From positions 62,001 to 126,000 of the forward strand of contig JBAOKB010000164.1 of assembly GCA_037044905.1 (NCBI GenBank): 64,000 nt of DNA, given 5' to 3'. A model generated the notes under the pieces. That model was given only the letters and a program-made list of their open reading frames with translations. It did not search any database and was not told the origin of the DNA. This DNA comes from Hortaea werneckii. Taxonomy: Eukaryota; Ascomycota; Dothideomycetes; Mycosphaerellales; Teratosphaeriaceae. The position numbers were made by a program, and so were the translations under genes. Position 1 is the stretch's first letter. Each line of letters opens with the position of its first letter. Positions 33,484 through 44,838 of this stretch are shown piece after piece.

Positions 33484-35268
33484 ATAGCTCTAAACGATTA
33501 ACGCAATACTAGTATATAACTACAATTAGCTAGTACGGTACCGACTAATAGGTCTAACAACAATACTAAAGTCGCTAAGCTAGACTTCTTTTATAGAGAA
33601 CGCTCTAAGCTTAACGATTAGCTTAACTAACTTATAATATTCTTTAAAATAGAAGGAATTACCTAGGACGGAAAGAAAACTATTATAGCGTTATCCTATC
33701 TTAAGAGATAAGCCTAATAATAGATTCGACCTCGTTTATAGGATATTCTTATTAATAAACGAGATACTAAAGGAATTTTCGGTAACTAGAATAACTTTGT
33801 CAAAGTAATCTATAATATCTATAGTTTAAGTAACGACAAACAAGTCGCTATTCAAGTTATCTAATACCTTATTTAAAAGACGTCTACCTCTTAGTATACT
33901 ACTAAGTTTAGGGAGTATTTAGGCAAGACTAATTAGGATAAATAAGCCCTACTTACTATATACTACTAAGGGTTAAAGGACAATATTAAGGATAAACTTA
34001 TACGTAGTAGTATAGTATAAGATATACTAGAACAAATAATCTAAGTAGCTATTAAAATCGATAATAAGCTATATAAACGCTAATAGGAGAAACGCTATAG
34101 TAGATAGTATTATAGACAATCTAGCTATAATCTAACTAGCTAGACTAGAGAATCTTATCGCGATCCTAATACTATAGAATTAGACATTATCTAATATAAA
34201 TTAAAAGGAAAAGGTATATAAGGAGCTAAAGGTAAAGGGAAGTTCTAAGGGAATAGTAATAGAGGAAAGAAACAAGAAGGACTAGAGTACTATAATTACT
34301 ATAAGATAGGGTATTATATACGAGACTACTATAGATAAAAGGTACGACTATAGGAGTAGCTTAATATAATACTAGTAAAAAAACCTATCGACGAGACAAA
34401 TAATAGATAAGGCGCTTACAATATATCGAAACTTATTAAGGAACTAAAGATAGAACTAAACTATAAGGCTATATATTAAATAGGTTATTATAACGACTAT
34501 TATAAGACCTATAAGTTAGATAAGTAAGTAAGTAGTTACTATCCTAAGAAGCTATATAAGGCTAGGATAGAATTTAATATAATAATATAGAGGTAGCTAT
34601 TATAGTAGAAGAGAAACTTAGGAAATTCCTAAAGAGGAAGGTCTTCGCTACTATTTAATTAGGAGGATATAACTCTATAAGAAAATATACCTCTTAAGTA
34701 GGAAGAAGAACTACTAAAGGAAGAAGAATCTCTATAAAATAATAATATTGCCTTAGAACTTACGGGACATAACTTAGAATAATTAGAATAAATAGCCTAC
34801 GAACTCGACTTATAAGTAGACTAGTTATAGTAAGCTACGTAAATATTCTTAAAATAAAAAGAGGATTTGTTAGAATATAAATATACCGACTATAACAAAC
34901 TAGATAACCTCGATATATACTATTTTAAAGTCTTAGGATTAGGACTAGCTCGAAGAATAATACTTTTTATCGCTAATTAAATTAAACTTATATTCCCTAA
35001 AATCTAAGGAAAACGACGACTTTATCTAACTAAATTCGATATAATACTCGACTATTTAAGAGTAATATTCTAGAACTATAGACTTGTTAATATAAACTAT
35101 AACGTAGTAGTATATATACTAGATTAACTACTAATTAGAAGTATATTCTAACGAGATAGAAGTTATATTATACCTAATAGAATCTATATCTTAAGAGGGA
35201 TTAAGAAACGAATCTAAATTATTAAAGGACAACTCTACGAATTATATTAAATCTAGGAAGTATATTAA
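33484..35268 (+). pseudogene. element A gag relic
   Basis: Aligns over its length with the gag of element D; the start codon is now ATA at 33484 (ATG to ATA by RIP) and the stop TAA at 35266-35268 is shared by all copies. A CCHC-knuckle remnant with Tyr in place of Cys lies near 34,290. Many in-frame TAA and TAG. Confidence 0.8.
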
Positions 35269-35519
35269 GAAGACTTTATATTATTAGAGGTAATAAAGAA
35301 TAAGTTAACTAAAGTAGCAAGCTAATAGGAATTAAGGCTTATAGGACAATTAGTATAACTACTAATATAGAGAAATATAATACTAGGCTATATTAAAGCT
35401 ACTATTAAGGGATAGGTTAAAGTATTAATAATATAAGGAAAAGTTATCCTAGGACCTAAGAATAGACCCCTTAATTAGGAGATCTATCTTAAAGATACTA
35501 ACTTACTAGGATACTATTT

Positions 35520-38500
35520 AAAAAACAAAGGATCCCTACTAATAGGAGTAGTCGCTAGGAAGTAAATAATATTAAAGCTTCTATAGTATTAGAAGCACTA
35601 GTATTTTATACTAAATATATTATTAATAGATATCTAATATAAGCTATAATCGATTCTAGAGCTAGCAGAAACTTTATATTAACTAGCTTTATCTAGCGAA
35701 ATAGGATTACTACCTAAAAGAAGAGAAACGATAGATACGAGTTAACGGTTATAGATAGATTGTTCCTATCTATAGTAGATAGTAAAATAATACTACTAGT
35801 CCTAGCTATTTAATAGTACTATAAGGTTATTAGCCTAGATATTATTAATATAGCTAGTTACGATATTATAATAGGGATACCTTAATTAAAGAAGTATAAC
35901 CCTCTAGTAGATTAGAGGATAGGAGTACTTAAGTTTAAGCGATATAGTTACGTTACTAATATCTACTCTATATATTAATAGCGTATAATAATAGATAAGA
36001 AAAGATAGTTCTAGGAATTAGAACGTTAACTAATAATATACTCTAATAGAAATAGTAAGGAGATAGTCTCTATAGATACTAAGCTAGCCTAGCTAGGTTA
36101 TAAGGTAAGAGATAATAGGAGAACTAATATACCTCTAAAGATCCTTAAAAAGTTTAAGAAATAGAAACTACTCTTCTAGAAAGAGGAAGGATTAGCTACC
36201 TTATCTAGATATTAACTATAGGATTACTAAATATAACTTTAGCCTAGTAAAGATCTACTATAGGGGCTACTATATAGGTTATCTAAAAAAAAGCTCGAAG
36301 AGTAACGACAATAGCTAAAAGAAAAAAGTAATAAGGGATAGATCGAGAAATCCTAATCGCTAGCTACTTTACTAGTAATATCGTTCTAAAGAAAGGAGGA
36401 AAACTACGAATAGTAATCGACTATCGACGACTTAACGAAGTTATAGTTAAGAATCGATATCTACTACCTAATATCGAAGAAATATAAGATTAACTTACTA
36501 GAGTAAACTAGTATTTAAAAATCGATCTACGAGACATATTCTATATAGTATAAATAGCTAAGGGAGAAGAATAGAAGATAGCCTTTAGGATATACTATAG
36601 ACTCTATTAGTTTCGAGTTATACTAATAGGACTTATAAACGCCCTAGTAATATATTAGTAGCTCGTTAATAATATATTACGATACTTGCTCGATATTATA
36701 GTTATAGTATATATCGACGATATTCTAATCTTTACCTAAGGAAGCTAAGAATAATATACTAAAGATGTATAAGTAGTACTAGAACGACTTAGTATAGTAG
36801 ATTTTAAGACTATATCCGAGAAATATAAATTCTATAAGAAGGAAATCGAATTCCTAGGATTTATTATTAATACTACTAGAATTAAAATAGACCTAAAGAA
36901 GATACAATCTATTAAGGAATAGCTAACGCTAAAAATAGTTACGGAGATCTAAGCCTTTTTAGGACTTATAAACTATAATAGGAAGTTTGTCGAAGGATAT
37001 TCTAAACTTATAATCCTACTTATAAGCCTTATAAAGAAGGATACTAAGTTTATATAGATAGAGAAGTAAGAGAAGGCATTCTAATAACTTAAGTAAGTAT
37101 ATATAAGGTTACTAATACTTATACTATTCGATACGAAGAAACTAATATAAGTCGAAACCGATATATCTAATTTAGTAATAGGTACTTACCTTATATAGGA
37201 ATATAATAGCAAGAGACACCTAGTAGCGTACTACTTAAGGAAAATAACGCTAGCGGAATAGAACTATAAGATTTATAATAAAGAACTATTAGCGATTATT
37301 ATAGTATTATAATACTAGAGAGTTTACTATAAAGGAGCTATAGGACTAACGATATATACTAACTATAAGAACCTTTAATACTTTATAACTACTAAGGATC
37401 TATTACGTCGATAGTATAGATAGTTAGAGCTACTTAGACAATATAAGTTCGATATCTAGTATACCCTAGGCAAAGATAATAGGCGTATAGATACGCTAAG
37501 TAGAAGAAGCGACTATATAGAAGGTAAAGAATAGAATTCGAAAGCTATACTTAAAGTTAATAAGGATAGGAGCCTTACTATAAATATATAAGAATTTAAC
37601 TATATTCTCTATATTCTATGAGATAAATAGGAAGAATTCCTTATTAAATATAGGAAGTACTAGGTTCTATAAGAAAAGGAATACGAGTATATTAAGGACT
37701 ACTATAATAGCTAAATTATAGGATATTTAGGAATTACGAGAACAATCAACTTAATTAGGCGGAACTTTACTTTCCTATAAATATAGAAGAAGGTTACCGA
37801 CTATATTAAATAATACGATAGTTACTAAAAGAATAAGGTATTATAATATACGAAGTATAGTAACCTCTAATTCCGAGAACCTTTAGATATACTATAGAGA
37901 GAGGTTATAATAGACTTTATTACTAAGCTACTAGTATCTAAGGACCTAGCTACTATAGTTATATATAATTTAATACTTGTTATAGTAGACACCTTAACTA
38001 AGTATATATATTTTATACTATATAAAGAATTAATAATAGCTACGGAATTCGTATACCTTATACTAAATAGACTAATTAGACATTTGTTACAAGCACGGTT
38101 ACAAGACGGCTAGACCCGAAGCGATTAGCTAGTAGGGGCCAGAGAAGAGAAGAGTCACGTAACGTGTATGCAGAGGAGCGCTACCTTGGCAGGCGACCGA
38201 CTACATATATGCAAGTGGTCGACCGGTCGACGAGCGACTAAGCGATCACTAAGCGACTAATCGCTAAGCGACTAGGCGATTAGGTACATGAAGACACGAA
38301 TCTCTTATGTATATAACTAGGCACGTTTCTTATTAGGAGTTCGTGTGTTCAACTTATATTACAATCTAACTGTTAGGTAGAGAACTAACAGCCTTGTTAC
38401 AATTAGTTATCCTACAACCTAGTTGTCTTGACACATTTGTTCCAAAGAGCTCTAAACCCGTGACACTACTTCGTAGGGTTGCAACAACATTATAGATTTC

Positions 38501-39345
38501 TAGAAAGCTTCCTTACTAATAGAGATAAGCTATTTATATTAAACTTCTAGAAATTACTTATAGGACAAATTAGAATTAAGCATAAACTATTAATAGTATT
38601 CTACTTAGAGATAGATAGTTAAACTAAAAGAACAAATTAGTTACTCGAAGTATACTTATAGTACTACGTTAACTATATATAAAACAATTAGGTTTTACTA
38701 TTACTAATAGCGTAATTAGTACTAAATAATAATGCTTCGGAAACAATAAAAGAGACGCTATTTTTCCTTAATTATAGAAAAACATCTAACTTGTTTATAG
38801 AACTAAGGATATTAGTAAAAGCTAATAGAGCTATAGTTATAGTAGGAGAATTGCGAAAGGTATATTAGACTACCTAGAATATAATCTAATATTTGTAATA
38901 GCGAACCTAAAAGTAGCGATTTAAGGAATTAAAAAAGGTACTTTAGCTTAAGAAGGGGGATAAGGTATATCTTCTAACAAAGAACCTAAAAACAAAGCGG
39001 AAATCGAAAAAACTAGATTATATTAAAGTTAGACTATTTTTAATTACTAAATAAAAGGGTATAGTTAGCTACTAACTTAAACTCCTACTAGATACTAAGA
39101 TCTATTTAGTATTCTATATATCCTTATTAGAACCTATATACCTTAACGCTATACTATAAACAATATTCTATTATTAGGAATAGGAAGACGACAAATATAA
39201 GGTCGAAAGGATTATAGACTATAATAAGAAAAGTTAGCGATACCTTATTAAGTAAAAAGAATATCCTAGTAACGGAAATATATAGGAACTACTTACAAAC
39301 CTTAACTATCTACTACTAGTATACTAATATTACTAGACAAGAACT
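35520..39345 (+). pseudogene. element A pol relic, split by a solo LTR
   Basis: Protease, reverse transcriptase, RNase H, integrase and chromodomain can be followed by homology with D (for example the YIDDILIF-like RT core near 36,710 and the chromodomain near 39,200). RIP stops throughout. The pol entry site AAAAAAC is preserved at 35520-35526. The solo LTR at 38,085-38,486 sits in the integrase part. Confidence 0.85.
38085..38486 (+). repeat. solo LTR in element A pol, little mutated
   Basis: 402 bases from TGTTACAAGC to GTTGCAACA, flanked by the 5-base duplication ACATT (38080-38084 and 38487-38491). It is of the B/C/D LTR type, including the GTCG-rich U3. CA and TG are frequent, unlike the sequence on either side, so it escaped most RIP or arrived later. 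It arose by insertion of a whole element followed by LTR-LTR recombination. Confidence 0.95.
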
Positions 39346-39391
39346 ACTTCTAGGAAGAAGGATCTATAAGTAAGCAATTATTAAAAGGAAA

Positions 39392-39874
39392 TTACTTAAA
39401 GGAAGGAAGGTCTAGTTTAGTAGAAAGCTCTTTAGCTTCCTATTCCTATATACTATAGTCCTCTACTATAATAGCCTCCTCTATACGAGACTTATTCTAA
39501 GATAGTTCTAACGATAGCTAGGAAACTTTCGCTAAGGTAGTACTAAATCGCTTATACGTAGTATTTAAGGTAGAACAAGCAAGCTCGAGTTTATTATTAC
39601 TTTAAGAAAAGCTTTTCTTTAAAACCTTACGCTTCTTAATTAGATAGCGAAATTCCAACGTAGTTATTTAAATGTCGTAACCTTTATTGTTTGTAGCGTT
39701 ATATATACTATACTAACTATTTCGAATATATACTCGACAAACCTAGTTAGCCTCCTTATAAGGTATATATTTAATTAGTATAATGTCCCTATATATCTCT
39801 AAGTAGGAAGTAAGGTTTTTCTAGTAAATAGTTAACAAAGGTTTTAATAGTTTTGTTACTCGAGAGGAAGATAT
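39392..39874 (-). pseudogene. element A antisense ORF relic with Zn2Cys6 spacing
   Basis: On the strand opposite to pol, between pol and the 3' LTR, a frame of 160 codons runs without indels from ATA 39874 (ancestral ATG; reads as xSSSRVTKLLKP) to TAA 39392. The only stops within are TAA or TAG at positions fitting CAA, CAG or TGG. At about residues 36-66 the residues Y,Y,C,Y,Y,Y are spaced x2, x6, x8, x2, x7. TAT or TAC for Tyr is what RIP makes from TGT or TGC for Cys, so the ancestor had C-x2-C-x6-C-x8-C-x2-C-x7-C, the Zn(II)2Cys6 spacing. A Lys-rich segment and then a long helical charged tail follow. Its sequence is otherwise unlike the antisense frame of D. Confidence 0.7.
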
Positions 39875-39955
39875 ATTAGCTTAAGGAAGGAAGTTATAAT
39901 ATTAGAAGATACTAAGGATAAGCTTTAGGATAAAGCTAAGCTAGAAGGGGAGTAG

Positions 39956-40356
39956 TATTACAAACATAGAGATTAATTAGACAAACAAGCGATAAGATAG
40001 CGTAGTAGTAGGAACCCTACTACTTAGAGCTAAAAACAAGAGTTACGTAATAGAGTACTAAGTAGTATACGTAATAGAGCGCTCTCTCTCTACGCTCTAC
40101 TCTCTATACTTTATACTCTCTTCGAGAAAGTAGCGAGAGTAAGAGAGTATAATATATAAAGATACAAATCTCTTATATATATATAACTAGGCACGTTTCT
40201 TACTAGAAGTTTGTGTATTTAACTTATATTATAATCTAACTATTAGGTAGAGACCTTATAGCTTTGTTATAATTAGTTATCCTATAACCTAGTTGTCTTA
40301 ATACATCTATTCTAAAGAGCTCTAAACCCGTAATACTACTTTGTAGGGTCGCAATA
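39956..40356 (+). repeat. element A 3' LTR
   Basis: 401 bases matching the LTR at 33,044, ending GGGTCGCAATA and followed directly by the GTAAG duplication. Confidence 0.93.
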
Positions 40357-40361
40357 GTAAG

Positions 40362-43300
40362 GGTCTCTTAGTAGTAGTAAGAAATATTATACTACTAGAG
40401 ACTCTCTAAAGCCTCTATAAAAGCTACTTAGGAGGGGTCCTAGTATTATTAAATAGTAAGCTTAATACTCTAGTCGAACTATTAGTAAACCTAATAATTA
40501 TAGGTATTCTAAAAGCGTATCTATAGCTAAGTTACCTATTTAGTAGTATCTTTAGTAAGAGTATTCTAGTTAGTAGGTTATCGCTTTTTAGCTAGTTAGC
40601 TATCGATTACCTACTCGTCCCTATAACTTTTAGTTATAGGACAAGCTCTCTCTCCTAATTCTGTCTTAATAGGGGTAGGGCTATTATAAGATAGAAGTAT
40701 ATAGGGATTAAAATATAGCGCCTTATCCTAGATAGAGGGTAGCTACTAGAAGTCGCTTATAAGGAGAATACTTAAGCTACTAAATAGCTTATTATTATAA
40801 GTAAAGGCTTATTAAAGTCGTTAATCTATATAATATAATATCTAGAGGCTAATTATACTCTTCTTGTCGATAATTAAGTATTTTACTAAGGATATCTTAT
40901 CCTAAAGAGTGTAGGTAAGGGTAGGTCCTAAAGGCTCGAAACGCTTATATATAGGGAGCTTAAAAACTAAATAGAGGGTACTACTAGCGATCCTAAAGGA
41001 GGCCGCGCTAGTTAGAGTATACTAGAGTATTACTTTATTATAGCCTATAAGAGCTTACAAATAAACTAATAGGACTTATATAATAAAGGACTTACTAGTA
41101 CCCGTACGCCTATCTATATTTAGAAGTAATAGAGGTTAGTACGTACTATTTAAAACGCTTTAATAGTAATTTATTATAGTATTATAGAATAGGCGCTATT
41201 CTAGCAAGAGTTGTTTAGCGACTAACTAGGACTACTATTAAACCTAACTACTAATTATAAACTTCTCCCTTACTACTATCTACTAGTAGGGACTAGTATA
41301 GATATTAGAAAGGCTATTTAAATCTATGCCTTTAAAGCGGTAGATATTAATATAAAAGGACTAGTTATACTACTAATTACTAATACATTCTCTAAAAGTA
41401 TTAGGATCTTTATAATAAGTAGCTAAATTACGACCCTTAGTTTCGCTAGCAAGAAGTATTATAGTATTAATATCCTATAGATCGATAGGGAACTTATTAA
41501 CAAAATCCTCTTTTATACCTTTAAGAGGAAAAGGGGCGAGGTAATCCTCTAGATAATTAGTACTATAAGTAGTCTAGTACTATAAGTATACCTTAGTTTA
41601 AGTAATATAGCTATTCTATAATAATAATAGGGTTATATACTAGGAATAGTATAGAAGGATCTTTATATAGTAGAACTACTTATACTCCGCGTAGTTAGGG
41701 TCGCTATTATACTAGAGCTAATAGATAATTACCTATAGCTTTATATTATACTCTTAAGGCTTATAGACTTACTATATACTATAGGTAAAGGTAGTAAGGA
41801 ATATAAAAAAGGAAGTTTATTTATATAGTTCCTAACGTTAGCGGTATTTCTTAAAGAGAGACTATTTATAGTTAGCTTTAGTACTATCCTCGTTTAACTT
41901 AAATATATAGCTAATATAGCTTTCTAGGCGATAGTCTAAAAGGAGGGTCTACTAACTAGCTATATAAAGAGAGAGACTAAGGAGGATATAAGTTACCTCC
42001 TATATAGACTAATCGCGCTCCCTAATAAATCGATTTATAGTTTTTATTATAAAGGAGAGGGTAGGCTAGATTTATCTCCTAATTAGCGAAACTTATATTA
42101 GGATAGAAATACTACCTATAGAGTTCTCGTTAATATAGGGTAAGAGTAACTAAGCGATATCGAGGTATAATATAATCTATAGCTTATCCTTAGTATAGTA
42201 CTTTATAATATATTATACGACTACTATAAAGCTTATATATAGCGAGAGATCTATATTAGCGCGCTAACCTAGAATATCTATACTATACTAGTTTATTATA
42301 GGATTATTAGAGGCCGCGTAGAAACTCTAATATTTAGGATTCCTTATCTTTATATCCTAATTAGCGAAGCCTATATTAGGATAGAATAGAGGAGAATATA
42401 GGCTTACCTCCTTACTAATTTTAACCCTTAGGAGATATAGTCGAGGGAAATAGAATCGATACTTTTTAGTACTCTAACCTTTAGGAGTATCCTTTTAATA
42501 GCGTAAGTAATAGCTTTTGGAGTAGATATAAATCTAAATTTAGTTTATTATATTAGACAGCTAATATTTTATATTCTATAGCTTATTTGTTGATATATTA
42601 TAGATACCCTAAGTACGTCGCGCTACCCTTTACTAATTAGGCTTAGGGTTAAGAGTATAGATATAGCGCTTCTATAACTATATTATTTAGAGTTATTAAT
42701 AGAGCTTGTCGAGGTTAGATAATTAAGCATCTAGTATAGCGTCCGTATTAAGCTAGGCGAAACTATAGACGTAGGTACTACTATAACCCTAGAATTTATA
42801 TTAATATTAGTAATTAATAATACTATATTTAGGCTAAAGGATAGTATAAAAGAATAAGGTAAAGTAGTAGTAGAAGTAAGTAGAGGCGACGTATAAGTTT
42901 TATTAAAGGTTATTCTAGTTAAGCTAGTACCTCTAGTATATTAGATTTCTTTCTTAATAGGGTAGGGGTACTTTAGGAGAGAATTGTCTTACCTTATCTT
43001 ATTATCGCTATACTACTATTCTTAGTACCTAGGAAAGTATCGCTATAGACTATCCTACTAAGTGTTTACTATACTAAATATAAAAAAAAAGGCTAGCCTA
43101 TTAAATACTTAGACATAAGCGTAAAGCTCGTAACTATAATAATACTAATAGGGTCGAGTATCTTTTATACTACTAGCGTACTAAACAATACTATTAAATA
43201 GAGGGTTCTAGTTACTATTCTCTTAGAGCCCTACCTAAATATCTTCTACTATAACATTCTATATAGGTCGACTAGGAGCATTATTAATAATTTAGCGGGA

Positions 43301-43826
43301 TCTCTTACTGCTTTATTTATATATCTATATATTAAAGATAGTATAATAGAATTAACTATAACAAGTAAACCTACTATTATAATACTATAGTAGATAAAGA
43401 ACCTAGTTATAGAAGGTAAGAGGCTTTAAATATAGGCGAGGTATAGCCTAATCTATATCCCCTAAGGGAAAGAGAGTTAGGAAGGTAGTCGACAATATAT
43501 ATTAGGTATGTTCCTACTATAACTAATAGAATATCTAGAGATATAGCTAATCTATAGCTAGAAGCTCTACTTAGGCCTAAGTACTAAGACCTAGCGATAG
43601 ATATAAATTCCGTCCTAAAATAGAGGTAGCTTATTAGGAAAGAATTACTTACCTATATATAGGTTGTTAACCTTAAGTTAGGTAGGATATATAATTAGAA
43701 TAGTACCTGTAGTCGAAAACTTATCTAATAGTAGACTAGTAGGTCCTTATAGTAGAGAGTTAGATAGCTAGTCGTTCTCTATAGTTTAAAGCTATTCGAA
43801 TATATAGTTATTCTTAGGGAGCTATA
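40362..43826. repeat. heavily RIP-mutated relic, host of elements A and B
   Basis: About 3.5 kb with almost no CA or TG and no long frame. It continues the sequence left of element A (to 33,043) and resumes right of element B (50,631). A block of about 35 bases containing TCCTAATTAGCGAA and ATTAGGATAGAA occurs twice (about 42,072 and 42,347). I cannot identify the original element. Confidence 0.6.
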
Positions 43827-44228
43827 TGTTGCGACCCTACGAAGTAGTGTTACGGGTTTAGAGCTCTTTAGAACAAATGTGTCAAGACAACTAGGTTGTG
43901 GGATAACTAATTGTAACAAGGCTGTTAGTTCTCTACCTAACAGTTAGATTGTAATATAAGTTGAACACACGAACTCCTAATAAGAAACGTGCCTAGTTAT
44001 ATACATAAGAGATTCGTGTCTTCATGTACCTAATCGCCTAGTCGCTTAGCGATTAGTCGCTTAGTAATCGCTTAGTCGCTCGTCGACCGGTCGACTACTT
44101 GCATATATGTAGTCGGTCGCCTGCCAAGGCAGCGCTCCTCTACATACACGTTACGTGACTCTTCTCTTCTCTAGCCCCTACTAGCTAATCGCTTCGGGTC
44201 TAGCCGTCTTGTAACCGTACTTGTAACA
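43827..44228 (-). repeat. element B 3' LTR
   Basis: Starts TGTTGCGACC and ends CTTGTAACA on the plus strand. The neighbouring CCATCCCCCTTTT is the complement of a polypurine tract, which fixes this as the 3' LTR of a minus-strand element. Confidence 0.93.
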
Positions 44229-44325
44229 CCATCCCCCTTTTAGCCTAGCTTCGTCCCTAAAGCTTATAATGTCGTCGTCCCCCGCGTTCCCTTTGTAACA
44301 GTTTGTAGTAGTCTTCCTTCTTATA

Positions 44326-44838
44326 ATGTCTCTACAACTAGGAACTTCTTCTTCTAAGAAAAGGCGTTCGCGTCTCGCTGCCGAAATTAAAAGGAACGGT
44401 CGTCCTATCTTCTTTCCGTGTAAACGTTGTTCTATATACAACTATCTTTGTATTATTATGTCGAACTTAACTAATCTTCGGTATTCCGAATGTGTCCGTT
44501 AAGGCAAGAAATGCGTTAACATGTCTTAGGAATCCCTAGATCGAACTCGCGAGGAATACTAGCGCAAGGTAGATAAGGATAAGGAGCTGTTAGCTACTAT
44601 AATAGCTCGGTTAATGCGAAACAAGAAGATCCTTCGTTAAGCCAAAGGTCGGGCGGCTCGGAAAGCTAAATGTCTTGCATTAGAAATAGATATAGAGGGT
44701 GCCTTTAAGTCTAAGGAGAATTGTCCTACGGCGGCTGCTACCGTAGGATTAACTCCTTTAATAATAGAGACCCTAGGGAACATGGATTAATCTATTAATT
44801 TCTCCAATAGTACTAGTGTAGCATCCTCGAGCAGTTAA
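44326..44838 (+). pseudogene. element B antisense ORF, RIP-damaged
   Basis: Same frame and length (171 codons including the final stop) as the copy in C and one codon longer than in D, with no indel inside the conserved body. In-frame TAA and TAG occur only where Gln or Trp is expected. Five of the six cluster Cys remain; one has become Tyr. Confidence 0.75.

Larger units (their letters stand above)
33044..40356 (+). mobile_element. element A: RIP-dead Ty3/gypsy chromovirus, nested
   Basis: A full-length LTR retrotransposon with two 401-base LTRs and a 5-base target duplication, GTAAG, at 33039-33043 and 40357-40361. Inside, gag (33484-35268), pol (35520-39345) and an antisense reading frame (39392-39874) can be followed by comparison with element D. 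All coding parts are full of RIP stops. A solo LTR with its own duplication interrupts pol at 38,085; without it the element is 6.9 kb. A polypurine tract (AGAAGGGGAGTAG) directly precedes the 3' LTR. U3 and the antisense frame differ from elements B-D, so A is a distinct subfamily. Confidence 0.93.

Noticed and set aside
39392..39874. Reading the element A antisense region as plain non-coding 3' sequence
   Set aside because: One frame runs 160 codons with stops only where RIP would create them and keeps a six-position metal-cluster spacing, which chance does not explain well.
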